A stretch of 64,000 nucleotides of DNA, from NCBI GenBank assembly GCA_031213475.1, contig JARUPZ010000003.1:16734869-16798868 (forward strand). Direction: 5' to 3'. Positions 1-12,600 of the stretch are shown piece after piece. The first letter of the stretch is position 1; each line of letters opens with the position of its first letter. The notes beneath the pieces were generated by a model. The model made no database searches. It was not told the DNA's origin and saw only the letters and a program-made list of their open reading frames with translations. Position numbers and translations under genes: made by a program. The stretch is from Nereocystis luetkeana. Lineage: Eukaryota; Sar; Phaeophyceae; Laminariales; Laminariaceae.

Positions 1-69
1 GACATAGGGACCAAGCATTTTGCCAAGCCGCGTTTCCAGCAGCTACTGGACATCATCCGCAACTTCTGA
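1..69 (+). CDS. Ty1/copia polyprotein, C-terminal end (partial)
   Basis: The window opens inside a reading frame that runs to a TGA at 67-69. Its last residues, HFAKPRFQQLLDIIRNF, have the look of the end of a Ty1/copia RNase H domain, where a T-K-x-x-x-x-x-x-F-x-x-L pattern precedes the stop. It is followed, as expected for such an element, by a short untranslated stretch, a purine tract and a long terminal repeat (528-977). The rest of the polyprotein (gag, protease, integrase, reverse transcriptase) lies off the left edge. The family call rests on a short tail plus the LTR context, so the element class is likely but not certain. Confidence 0.6.
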   Translation, partial: DIGTKHFAKPRFQQLLDIIRNF

Positions 70-527
70 TGTAAAAGTCGTTGTCAACATCGTGTGTTAT
101 ATGTTTGTGTCGTCAACATCTGTGTTTTGTGTTTGTGTGGTTGTTTTGTGAAACTGTTATTTGTGTGAATCAGTTTGCTATTTCAATAGTCAACATTCGG
201 CCTCGCACCATCACTGGTTGAACGAGCCATGTAGGATTGAAGGCTATGGTAAATTTGGTTTGTGCAAGATACAATAGCAGTACTTTTGCAAGCACATAAA
301 TGTATGCACATAGGGCACGAAACATCGTTACAATTTCTACTGGTTAAAGCATCGAATGAACTGCTTAATTGCATCGAATGGAGTGGTCTCTTGAACTACT
401 TCTATTATCACCGACTTGATTGTTTTCTGGACTTTATTGTTTCAACATCGAATTGGATTCGTTTTCTAGGTTTGTTTGTCAAAATTATAGTTTGATACAA
501 TTCAGGGCAATTTTCATTGAAGGGGAG
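70..527 (+). other. copia 3' untranslated region with polypurine tract
   Basis: No gene is seen here. The stretch is T/G-rich and ends in a purine run (GAAGGGGAG, about 519-527) directly before the LTR start TGTTAT. That is the position of the polypurine tract that primes plus-strand synthesis in LTR retrotransposons. Confidence 0.55.
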
Positions 528-977
528 TGTTATGGAAATGTTAGCACATGACCATGTATGAGTCAATGTTCAGTAGCACTGCACTGTATCGTAGATCGTA
601 GTCTATGTACCGTTTCGGCATGTAACGTATATTATGCGGAGGAATAGCATTCGTATTATATCTGCTGGTAGGACCGAGCTGGTAGGACCGAGTACCTCAC
701 TCTCTCGTGTTGATCTCGACGAATCGTGATGGTAACCTAGCTGCCTGTTCATCTCTGGAAGCTGCCGTCATCTGGACTCCTGCATTCTCTGTGGAATTCA
801 TCTGTGTGTGTTGGCCAACTAAGCGCCAGTGTTTACGTGTTATCACGTCTTTTTCTCACTACCACACCGGAGTATCGCACTCCTGGTCACTGCGTGACCG
901 GTGTCATCCCTCGGCTTACGCTGAGGACACAGCCTTCGCCTACATTGCCAGGGTATAGCCACACAATACCAATAACA
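528..977 (+). mobile_element. Ty1/copia 3' LTR
   Basis: A 450-bp block begins TGTTAT directly after the polypurine tract and ends ATAACA, a perfect 6-bp inverted repeat of the TG...CA type. The bases that follow, AGCCC (978-982), are the probable target-site duplication; the left partner is outside the window. The related DNA at about 49755 reads GTGAGCCCC without any LTR, so it preserves the empty site. The 5' LTR is not in the window, so LTR divergence (insertion age) cannot be judged. Confidence 0.7.
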
Positions 978-2578
978 AGCCCCTTCCGACCCTTCAACGA
1001 AGAGATCATAGCATATTTTCAGGGTGGAATTTGGGATCCCTTACTTATTGGTGGTCAAAATATCAAATAAAAAACCCAAATGTCTGACGGGATTAAATAA
1101 TAACGACAGGTCGAGACTGGGGCTCACAGAACACACACGTGTAAATCGTATGCGACGTTCCAGGATACATATATCTCCTAATAACCAGCGTGGGCTTCGA
1201 ACGTGTTTCGGCCGTTTAAAACATGTTCTGGGATCAGCTTTTGGTACAGCCGTACTACAATAATTGGCATTTATTTCGCAATTTCTCGGAAATATGTCTC
1301 AATGTGGCACGGAGCACGGGCGGTCGATGTGATCGGACGAAGCTCCTGTCGGGATGGTTTATGTTATTATTGTTGTACGAAAGTACCATTCGTTGTTGTC
1401 ACCGCTGTATTTAGAAACAAACGTGGTTCGGCGTGATACTCCTACAATTAATACTACTGCTGTTGTATGATGGTGTGTGATCTTCCCTGCTATCTGTGAC
1501 TATGCGTATGACCTGCAGTGATACGTATCCAGTGACATCACCGCAAAGTCGGCAGTGGGGCCTTGAAAATTAATATGCCCATCAAAATAGCATGCCTGTT
1601 GACGTCTTACTATAATATCAGTATATGTCCGTTGAAAATAATATACCTAGTACCTGTTAATATCATATTTTTATCGTGTCTATTGATAATAATAATAATA
1701 TGTCCGTTACTTAAGTATCATACAAATTTCATATTTATGTCAGTATGTCTGTCGTATGTTGTGGACACGATCATAAAGGCGGGTATATAAAGCTTCCGGC
1801 GTGGTGTTGTTGTTTCCGTGTGACCGGCAACCCCACGTGGTGATTGTTTGCTACTACGTGCACAGACATTTGAGGCACAGCAGTAAGTACGATGCGTTAA
1901 CGGGTGGTGCTCGCTGGGTTTTGACACGAAATGACTCAATTTCGTGGGGCCCAATGAGCTGTGTCCGTCTCCCCGTGTGCGGGTTATTGCAAAGAGAAGA
2001 CGTTCGGGTTCGGGCCCTCCCCGTCACAGATTCAGCTACCACAGCAGCGCAGGATCCGCGCCGTGAGTTGACGCGATGTGCCGAAAGAGTTGCAAGGTTG
2101 GCGCTGATGAAGTGGTCAAGGGGGCTACGACCCTTTTGGTCCTACCCATAGGCAGCGTATTGTCCTGGACACTGCAACGAACGGAGTTTTGTGGAGACGT
2201 CTCCGTTCCATCTGTACTTGGTTTAGAGGCTTGAGGAAAAATTGAACTGAGCGTCAGCGCGGGGATTTATCCTAGAAAGTTCCTGCTAGGTGGATGCACG
2301 GACGTTAAATTGTATTCGATCCATTGCCCCGTTCCATCTTTGTGTTCCCGGTAATATTTGTTTTCTACAGTCCACATGAACAGATACTCGTACGACATAT
2401 ATATGTCTATTGCTGTACTGTAGATGGTCTACTTTAGGTATGTATGATGCTCCGCAGACGAATACAGCTATACTTGTATGCCTGGAACAGCACTCCAACT
2501 ACTGTTGTTGTCGCTAAACATTGCTGCCTACGACCTCACACTTTACATCCCCAGATCGATTGGTGCGTCTCGTCCGAC

Positions 2579-3646
2579 ATGCAGAGTCTCCGCCGCATTC
2601 ACCTCCAACCGCCTCCGCTCTTCGGGGTACACGCTACTCTACTACCTGTACTCCTGTTACATGTTCTACTTCAAAGCTTGGCTCAGACATCGGCGCAGTC
2701 GGTTTGTGGCGTAGTGCAAACCTCGCCTATTCGAGTAGATACCGAAGCTGGAGCGGATGTACTTAGAGCGGCTGTGAACTGCACTGGCGGTGGTCAAGTA
2801 GAGGCCTACTGGGCTGGCGTTGTTACGCTAGACGTTCCTATTTCAGTCGCGGAGGGCACTTTCTTGTCCGTGACAGGAGAAGATGATCTGGCAGAGGCGC
2901 ACGCCGGCGGCTCCCCGACCCGCCTGTTCGAAGTTTCTACGGGTGGTGGTCTGACGCTGACTCGGCTTAGGCTGTGGGGAGGATCTGCAGGGACCGGAGG
3001 CGCGATATTCTCTCGGTCTGCAAATTTGACACTGGACGGGTGCACATTTGAAAATAACGTAGCGACCCATGGGAACGGGGGCGCGGTACGGGCCGAGGGT
3101 GGGGATGTCATGATAGTCGGGGGGGAGTTCTTGGGCAACCGCGCCTCACGATACGGCGGCGCCGTGCATGCCATCGACGGTAAGTTGGTCGTTCAAGGGG
3201 GATCGAGTTTCAAGGACAACGAGGCCATCGGGGGCGGTGGGTTATTCTGTGGGTTAGGCGAGGTGGGATCGAAAAATCAGCAGCGCGCTGTATGTTCCCT
3301 CACAGAAGCGGAATTCGTGTCCAACAGTGCTGCCCGCGCGGTTCAAGATGAAATTTATAAGTTGGACATACTTGAGAGTGTTGGTTTTACGTATCTCGAT
3401 GGGGGCGGAGCCGCCATGTTCTTGTTTGCCGACGTGGACATCACCGATTCGGTGTTCAGCGGCAACCACGCGCTACTTTCGGGAGGGGCTTTACACGGAG
3501 GCCTTCATACCAGCATGTCGGTCAATGGGTGCACGTTTGGAAACAACACCGCGGGCAAGTACGCTGGCGCGATTTCCGCTTTTTCGATGACGTTGGGAGG
3601 AGGCACGCAGCTCGCAAACAACTGGGCATTGGACGATGGCGGCGCG
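2579..3646 (+). CDS. Exon 1: signal peptide and beta-helix repeats
   Basis: Encodes residues 1-356. The exon ends in DDGGA at a GTGAGT donor (3647). Repeats such as CTFENNVATHGNGGAV and EFLGNRASRYGGAV are visible. An in-frame extension to 3922 exists, but it leaves the repeat pattern and diverges from the paralogue, so the donor is preferred. Confidence 0.85.
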
Positions 3647-6600
3647 GTGAGTGCAACAAAGAGTGCCTGTTTTGTGAACGCTGACTTTCAGTACAGCAGG
3701 AGACTGCCAGATAGCCAGATACACAGTGCACGCCCGAGAATAAGAAACGCCACTGTCGTCTCCAGGCTCCATGTCGTGTTAATGTTTCCAACGTTGACCT
3801 ACTCTTGGCTCTACTACAAACCTATTATTGGTAGTACCAGGATTCAGGCCCTTTCTATAGGAGAGTTTTTCATAAATAATTCCAATTTTCCCAAGTTCAG
3901 AAATAATTGGACGTATGTTTAAAGATGCGGAGGTGTTTTGTCTCAATTTGTGAAATTCTTCAATGAATAAAAATCAAGAAATGTTTTTTTCAATTTTTTG
4001 GAAAAAAACGATATCAGGAATTTCGACTGGGTTCACTGTTGAGCTCTGTCTTTCTTAACATTGTTTCCTGCTATTTGTTTGCGCCAACCCCAGTCTTTTC
4101 ACAAGGTTTCCTGACGGCGGGCGCCCACTGTATAACACTGCAATCAGCCAGCCAAGTAGTATATAATATTTATAGCGCAAAACCAACATTGATGCATGCA
4201 CGGGGAATACATGTCGCATAAAGTGTAGTGATGCATACCGACCGCCTCGGTGAGCTTTCTCTTAATAGAATGCCACTATACTAATAATTTATTATGAAAC
4301 AGGATAATAACAAACAAATCTGAAAAATGGGAACGAAGCCTAAAATGAGAACCAAGCCGTATCTCCAGAACCATGTGGTGTATCAGAGAACCAAAATGAT
4401 CCTGCGAAACCCCTTGGCCAGCCCTGTGAGAGGAGCTCGTCAGAACGGTCATGCTCCATCTCGTGCCTTCGGGTGGGCGCAAAAAGCGATATACGCTGGC
4501 TCTATTGTGATTTCTCTAGATGCTGGCTACCGCGGCGATGCCGAGGACTTCCAGCCTGAGCGACAGCTCATTCGAAGGCTGCTGTACAGCCCCACAGGAC
4601 TGTCAACTTTTTTTCTTGGAGTTGTACACAATTGGTTTGCTTTCTAAAAAAAACCGTCCGTTCCCATTTTTTGTTTCGTTCCCATTTTTCCGTTTTGTCT
4701 GTTTAATCTAGAATAATACCAAAAACAAAAGCACGAAAAAAACATGGAAATGATGGGAAAAAACTCGCCGCTAAAAATGACCCATACTAGCGTTGGTGTC
4801 ACCGATTCGCTTCTCCGTTTGTTTGCGTGTAATTACGTTTCTCAAAAGACCATCAACTGCCGAGGGCGCCTATTATTACTATAATACGAGTAGTAGCAGT
4901 TTCGACACGAGTTTCGACACGACGAGGGAAAGAAGTGCAGAATTATTATCGCAATAGACATTCAAAGCGTGTGCCGCACAGAGTGGGAAAACGCTAAAAC
5001 CCGCATCTCAGATGAGACTATTGATAGAGAGTATAGAGCTACACTCCGCCGGATACACGCCTCCAACGGATACCCCCCAAAAATCAGGCCTATTACCCGA
5101 CCCGGGTAACGGGTGCCCGGCGGGTAATGCGGGCTGTCAGCGGGTACTCGCGGCGAATTAGCGGTGCCTCTCGTGTAAGTAATGCATTGAAACAAGTCAA
5201 TCAATGGGATAAATAACCTCCAATAACGTAACTGGCTGCACTACCTCTTCGATGTACAACGCTGCTCAGTTCAGGAAATTGTTCAGATCCTGTCATCTAC
5301 CTGTTATACTCGAAATAAAATATATAAGCAGTAAGTAGTATTCTGGTTCATACAAACAAGTAAGTGTATAAAACAAGATTCATATAGGGAATACCGGGTA
5401 GTAACATACCGTATTCCGACAGCTATATATTTTTGCAGTGCCCACCGGTGGGAAACAGTACGCACGAGTATGATGTTCTGCCTTGTAGAGAACGTAATAC
5501 AAGGCATAGACAACAACGTTATGTTGTTAATATTACCGTAATAACAGCGTATGTATCCTGGTGTATATAGCAAGTCGTATAGAACATGGTTCAAGCTAGA
5601 AACGAGTATACTTTTCTGGTTTATGCGGCATTCCGTGCATCATGTTTTCTCGTTTTTTTTGTTTTGTTTTTTTTGCCCATCCCATTTATTATTATCGCAC
5701 ATGCATCTACTTCTCTCTCTCCTTCCAACTCGTAACTCAGATCCGGGGTCACATAGCAGGCTCTCCTACCCCCTCCCCGCCACGGTACGTGCCTTTATTT
5801 TTATCGCGACAAGATTTCAGCCTTTTCTTCCCTCGTCGACTAGCATCGAATTGTGCCTACCCACGCTGCAAGGCGCTCTCAACAATTTAATCATTTTGAT
5901 TTGTTTTTTTGCCAATAATAAAGTCAGATGTCCGACACACCTGGGGCTCGAACTCAGGACTAAAACACAAGTAGAAGTCGAGGCTAACCACTTCAACCAC
6001 CGGGGCGATCGGCTCAGAAACATTGTATTCCGGCTGTTTACTATCACATTTATTTACCGGTTAATAACGTGATTGGTACTGATATAGGAAATAGTACAGC
6101 ACATGTACGTATTACAGGTCAATATGGGAGTAGTATTCAAGTTCACATAGTTTTAGTAAGGGCCCACCAAAACGAGAAACTGTTTTTATGACACTCCGCG
6201 CATACTTTTTTTGTTCGAATTGGTTTGCATCTGATTGGTCGAAGTATCAATTGAAAAAAATGAATCACCAAGTGGGCATGTTGACATTTGATTCGAATAA
6301 TAAAAAGAAAAAAACGATTTGTTATGGCTAAGAATTTTGGGCTAACATTTCACATAATATAGACCTCTATCGTGCAGATTTAATATCTCCGAAACTATTA
6401 TACGAACGACGACTCCGTCCTATGTCCCGTACGTATTCCCCCTTTTACCTCTTATTATGGAAAACCCTCCTACGTTTAATGAATCAAGTTAACCTGAACT
6501 CCAATGACCCCGCTGCAATCTCCGTCAGGCTATCTACCACTCACACCATAAAGCAGCCTGATCACTTAAACGTCTTTTTTCATGCTGCCACGAATATTAT

Positions 6601-9600
6601 TCTACATTTTTGCGAGAGCAGCAGAAACGGAGCCTACCCCTTCTCCTGCCTCCTTCACGTAGGTCGTGAACACCCGTGACTTCCACCGTCCTGCGCGCTG
6701 GATTTGCAACCCCGAAATTCCTTGGGACGCTAGCTGGGTGGCCCCCCCGATTCTTCCAGAGTGCAACGCGACTGCATGGGCTCTCTACCGATGCCATCTA
6801 CCATAAACCTCAACACCGCGACCGCTTCAGTTCTAGTAGACACTTTCCACCCAAGCGGGGTGCTCCAGACCGTCAAGAGCGCTTCCGCTGGTTGCAGTGG
6901 GTATACATCCAGCAGTCCCGACATAGCTTCGAACGCTCCCATTGACGGCCCCCCCGTCTCCTTCTCCTGGGCGAGGCGCGTTCGCGTGATGGTGCAACCT
7001 GCCCGTTTTGGGCCACAGTTCGACGCCAAACCGTTTACCCGAACAGCTGTGGCGATCGCTCTGCTCTCAAACGCTACCTGCACTCCTTCGTGAATGAAAG
7101 AGATGCATTTCCGTGTCAGACAAAACTCGGGATGTACCTGCTCATTGGCGTACGCCCACAACCCCGACCCTCGGCACAAGCGAAAATATGACACGGCGAG
7201 TCCTAACTACATGACGTACCCCCCCGTCTTCAATACTCACGACTGCCTGTCGCCTTTGAGCCATCCCACAGTAGGGGTGCACCCGAAGCACCTGAGCCCC
7301 AAACGTTATGAGCTCAATATCTCCCCCGGTAAAATACTTGTAGTAAATTCTTCGTGCCACCCGACCGGCACTGGTATGCGCAATAGTCCTAAAACGAATA
7401 TATTAGGAGTACATTTTCATCGTCACTGGTAGTTTTTTCATTTAAGGAACTCAATTGGTCAGAATCTTTTTGTCCCACCAGGTGCAACCCCTACCGTAGG
7501 GTGACTCCCTTCCGCAAGCATTGCCCACGTCAAGGGCAATCTAATATGTTTTTTTATTGGTAGGTAGACCGTGCGCCCTGTCTACATCCTTTCCCACTGC
7601 GACGATCATGCAATGTGACAAAGGTAGAACCCATCCTGCGAACATCTTGTGAAAACGTGAATCACTGCTAACTACCCTCTGACGGCCGATTTCTGGTTAT
7701 TGTGCAAAAAACAGCGAGACGTGGTGAATTCGAGCAGTTCAGTCGGCGCTTCATTGATTGGGATCGTCGACAGTATGCAACCACTGCACTTTACCCTGCG
7801 CATTTTACTTTTTCACCCAGGTGTTCCATTTTTTTAGCTTGTTTTTCTGAGTACTCTTCCCTACCGAGCGAAGCGCAAGCGTTTCGACCAATCTTACCAC
7901 TTCTTCCTTGTTTGCTCCTCTGTTGTCCCTGCTCCTGTGATAACATGCGTGTACAGTATTCATGCCATGAGTTGAGCGAGGCATGCCTCATAACGAGCCC
8001 GTGAGTCAAGCGAGTTCTTGTGCTTCGTTCATCATGAGCATCCATAGAATGTCGTCGTGTTTTGTGAGGACGCTTTTTGTCTGGAGTACAAAATAAAAAA
8101 TCCCCGACCCCCGCGGGCCAATGGATTGTTCACGCTAGTCGCTGGAGTGGGTTTGCTCCCTGACCTTGTCCTTCAACATCTAGATTCTCCCTAGGCCACC
8201 GTATGTATATCGCCTCGCATCAGAATCAGGTCGCCTGCCACGCCTGGCCTGTTTCCTACCAATTCGAGCATCACCCACGCGGACACAACCATTTACAGTA
8301 GCTCTAGAAGGTTGAATGTGATGGTACAGGTCTCTTGAAGCTCGGCTTTCCTTTTTAGTTCTGCAGTCAGCTCAGTCGGCGAGTCGTATCTCCAAAATAC
8401 CATATACTCAACACAACCTCCTCCCACCGCCTCACAACTGGCGTCAGACAGATAGTGCCTTTTGGCGGGTCGTTTTATCGCCGTGTAGCAGGGCGCGCTA
8501 AGCGCCTCTCCTTCTAGGAGCAGCTCTTGATCTATCGCCCACTTCTAGACGAGGAGGTCCGGATGAAACTCTCTGCCAACGTCTATCATGCGGTTCTGGT
8601 TTTGTTTAGCGCTTGCGTAGTGTAATCCGGTCAGTCGCAACAGCCTCCATACGAAATACCTGCCCGCTCGGACTACGTACGTAAGGTTCCACAACTTCCC
8701 GGCCACGGTGAGAACGTCCCTCGCCGACGCTCGCCTTCTGCCCACGGGCCACTGGTCAAGCAGCAGCCTTTAAATATCGTTGAACTTTTCAGGCGGAAAC
8801 GAGATTCTCATTGTGTGCGAATAGATGGTGGACCCTAACGCGTCAATCGTAGAGTCCCAGTTCGTACTCTTCTTCTGGGCTAAAATGGGCGACACCGCTC
8901 CTTCCCCCGGTCCGAATAAGCGCACGTGATCCGAACCGAGGAAGGCCGATGTAATTAAGGCCGTCTGATCGTCGTCTGAATGATGTACTCTGATTAGGAG
9001 GCCGTCGTCTACGTACACGGTTGCGAAAAATGGGTCGGAAATAATTCCCCGCTATGCGCTCTGACGTTTGCGTAAGACGGAATCGGCGTGGGTGTACGCT
9101 CTTCCCATCGATCTGCCACCTTAACGTGGGCCATCATTTATTTTCCTTCGTCTAACAGCTGAGTCGAATTCAGAGTGGTGTTGCAGTGCGCGTGTTCGGC
9201 CCCGGCAGACATGCCGTCCCAGAAACCCGGCGATCGCGACCATCCGAAGGTTAATCGAAATCGATCACGACCCGATCTGCTACTGTGTAACAAACGTTGT
9301 GAGCTTGGTCGGGTTCCACCCGCAAGTTCCTGGAGGCGTCCGCCATATCGGCCTTACTCATCAGTATCCTCTCTGCTGTGAACTTCTTTCTCAGTGCCAC
9401 GAGTTCGTCAAGAAACTTGGGCAGCGCGTGGGCGTACAGGCATTGGGTAACAGTATCAGGGTCAGTATCTCCGTTGAGCCCACCTTTCGTCCCTCGACGC
9501 TGCTCATCAAACCACTAATCATTGATGATCCTGACCTTGTGGGTGACTACGGCCGCCAACGGCGATATTCTTAGATTGAGGATTTAGTGCGCAGCTGATT

Positions 9601-12600
9601 TTTGTATGACTAAGCATTTGTCTCCTCTTACCTCTTCGCCGATGTTTTCCAGACCGCCGGCAAATGCTCGTTGACACTGACTGGGGTGGTTTCCATACGG
9701 TATTGCGCATTCTAGATCTGCGCCCGTCGCTTCTGCGTGTACAGGTACCCCTCCTGTGACTATCCTGACTAGCTCGTCCACGGCCCCGAACCATTTCATG
9801 TCTCCGAAGTACCGTCGTATGTGTACGGGGTCTATTGCTGGTGCAACCAGAGATCCTCCTATTTATTGCTCGATCTGCGTCTCCCACGACGCCTCGCTTA
9901 TCACGCATCTCGGTTACAAGTGCAAATATTGGCGAGCGTATAAAGCAATTCTTCTCTTTCTCGGGCGTCAAGATCGTTATTTCCGAGTTTTTCTTTTTCT
10001 GCGTGCCATTGCTGCACCATACTGTCTGATAGGTTTCCGGCTGCGTGACTCTCCATTAGAAAGCCATGAACGTGCTGACCCGATACCCTCTCGCGCGTCG
10101 GCCGAAACGAGCGTGGGTTCATCTGACTGCCGCAACGGTGGCTGGTCGTGTCCTTGTTCTCTCTTCCAAACTATGTGCGATGTCTGTGCTGCTGTGGGGA
10201 TTTCTGTGTACTGAATGGGTGGACGGCCCTTCTGATTTGAGCCTTCTGCGGTATCGACACTGTATCGATTCGCGTGAAAGTGGGGTATTTTGGCCCTTTG
10301 CTCAAGCGGAGCTTGTGCTGTGGAATGAGCCTTCCGCGTCGCCGATACTGTCTCGGTTTCGGTCGGAAGGGGGTAATATTTCCCTCTGCTCACACCAAGC
10401 CTGCTGTACTGAACCTTCCTCAACCTCGGTACTGTCACGATTCGCAAAGAAGTGGGGTAATCTGGCCCTCTGTTCAGGCTGAAAGCCCCTTTTATCAACT
10501 ACTCCCTTCTTCTGGGTTGTCGCTGGTGTATGAAGGTCGCGTCTGCAAGCTTCTTAAAATTCCAAAATGCCTCCATAAACTCCACCTCCCTACGGGAAGT
10601 CACATGCTCGACAAGAAATATTTTGGGGCTTGTTTTGCTATTCGTGTTATTCAATTTTGGGAGTTCGTCCAACTCGATGTGGCGTGTTCCTGATATAAAA
10701 GCAAGCCAGACAAACTTGAGATGCGTCGTCGACTGCTTGACAGCTTGACAGATGAGATCCACCATTCCCGAGAGACAGGGCTACCGGAGCAGCCGCAGCG
10801 CGAGGTCTGATTGTCCCGAGCACCGAGTACGCCATCCGCGGCGCCTCAAAAATCACAAGGCCGTCGCAAATCTGGTGTTTCATCTCTCGTCGCCTCGCAA
10901 ACCACATGATCGCCGACCACAGGTCGCGATCGCTCAGAAGTTCGATCGCTGCATCCCTGTCGCTGCTGCCTGCTTGGGGCTTCGGGGCTGCGCCAGCCAC
11001 CCAAGACGGTCCAAGAGCGATAGCCTCTTCGGCCGTGTCGGCAGAAACAATACGCCGCTGACCACGAGGCCCCGGGCCGTCACCCGCCTCGTTAGTTGCC
11101 ATCGGATGTTCGTTGACCCTTGCGCACTATTTGGCATTTGTTTTAATCGGCTCTTCCTCGAAAGGGCCCGAAGACATGAGGCGTTCTACGATAGGGGTTC
11201 ACCTTGAATTTTCTGGGGCTCTTCACTTAAGGAGCTCCATACCGTACCCGAAAACTGACTTCAGCAAAAATGAAAGGCATCGCGGTGAACAATCCCGTGG
11301 CCCAAGTCTACAGAAATAAATAGAAATCAAGATTGACATCCCGACGATTTCGGGTCTAGGAACCCCGTATTTCAGACACAATATAGCAGAAATGTGCTAC
11401 CTCTATCATAAAACGGGTCGCACATCTTTCACGATATTCCATTGAGATCAAATCAATTTTTCCTTTGGAAGTTGGTTGATTTAGTTGGATCTATCGTTTT
11501 TTAATCAAGTGCCTGGTAGCTGAAAGTAAATGCATTATTTTGGAAGATTGTTTATCACCCGCCCCCCCTCCCCATCATGCAGGTTTTAGGCTGATGATGC
11601 TGTAGTCAAGGTCACTGCTTTGAGTACGGTCACGTACGTAGATAGGTACCACAGGTAAAAAATATTAGTACTTCTGTCCATGCGCATGCATTTTTTATTG
11701 CTAGGTTGATTGTGTTAGTGGTATGCGAAGGGTGTTTTTAGTGATTTCCGTTCATTATATGAAAGACCTAGCTAGCTTTGACAATCTGTACTGCTCAATG
11801 ATCTAACCTCGATAGATTCGGGTGGTCTCATACTGGCTCGGAAGATGATGTACTCTTGGATGACACGAGACCTGATTTTAAGCTGATTTCGGATTTTCCG
11901 GCACTGATTTGCTGGTGTCAATTGATGTTCGGTTTTGCCGGCTTTGACGCTTTGGCACTGATATTGGTTTCGATTGTTTTTTTGTTATTCGGGTTTACAT
12001 ATTCGGGAACGGTTGTCGGCCGTTTTTGGTGCTAAGGGTGATATGTTACCTATTATTGTTGCTTGGTGTTGGCTGATACTGACGCTGATATGTTGAGTAG
12101 CACTAAGGGAGGTACAGCAACGTATGGTGCTTGATTTTTTAGATTATATCTACTTTTATAGAGTATTTCAATTTTTGAAAGGTATATTGGAAAGACATCG
12201 GTTTTAAAGGCAGTACAGCTTCGAACATTGCATTCATGGATGAGTTTACTGAGGGTCTCGCAGGAGGGATTCAAGCTATTATTTCCATGATATTAGCATG
12301 GGATGAAGGTTACCAGGGGACTGTCAAACGAGCTCGGAGAATGAGTGTGGAACTTGCTCGTACCATGAGTCCGGTTGAGCTGGTTGATGTGCATTTATGT
12401 AACGCCAAGTTCACCTACAAAAACATGCGGTCGGTTTTGTGTTCCCCGGAATGGGTTGCATCAAATTTCCAAGGTTACGGGGGAAAGAGACGAGAGGTCC
12501 CTCGACCCCGCAAAAATATAAATGGGTAGTTCGTACACGTTTTGTTTTTGCTTCTGCTCCCGCGCCTCATGGCAAGGTGCTATAATATGAAGGAAAAACC

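Larger units (their letters stand above)
978..6040 (+). repeat. Segmental duplication, left copy
   Basis: This block matches 49755-59205 in the same order: the 1100-1560 stretch matches 49870-50300; 1640-1790 matches 53845-53930; 1890-2440 matches 55310-55960; the first exon of the beta-helix gene matches 56061-57128; 3900-4260 matches 57440-57880; and 5440-6012 matches 58590-59202. The piece about 4750-5440 is the reverse complement of about 57945-58590. The left copy carries a 391-bp inverted-repeat element (4311-4701) that the right copy lacks. The right copy has gained several kb of LINE, SINE and other inserts. Confidence 0.85.
6602..11102 (-). mobile_element. Decayed DIRS-like (tyrosine recombinase) retroelement
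   Basis: On the minus strand the order is gag-like ORF (11102 to ~10.2 kb), reverse transcriptase (~9.8 to 8.77 kb), RNase H-like region (~8.77 to 8.05 kb) and tyrosine recombinase (~7.45 to 6.60 kb). That order and the recombinase in place of a DDE integrase are what define DIRS-type elements. All domains are broken by frameshifts and stops, so it cannot be active. It sits antisense inside intron 1 of the beta-helix gene. Terminal repeats were not recognised. Confidence 0.7.

Noticed and set aside
2444..2578. Upstream Met 45 codons before the chosen start
   Set aside because: The paralogue is conserved from the later Met, which directly precedes the signal peptide; the upstream part is not conserved in frame.
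2760..3646. Positive selection between the two exon copies
   Set aside because: In the stretch compared by eye, about nine replacement against six silent changes, given the larger number of replacement sites, does not exceed neutrality.
3647..3922. Extension of exon 1 to the in-frame stop at 3922
   Set aside because: A GTGAGT donor follows the repeat unit, and the extension is not conserved in the paralogue.
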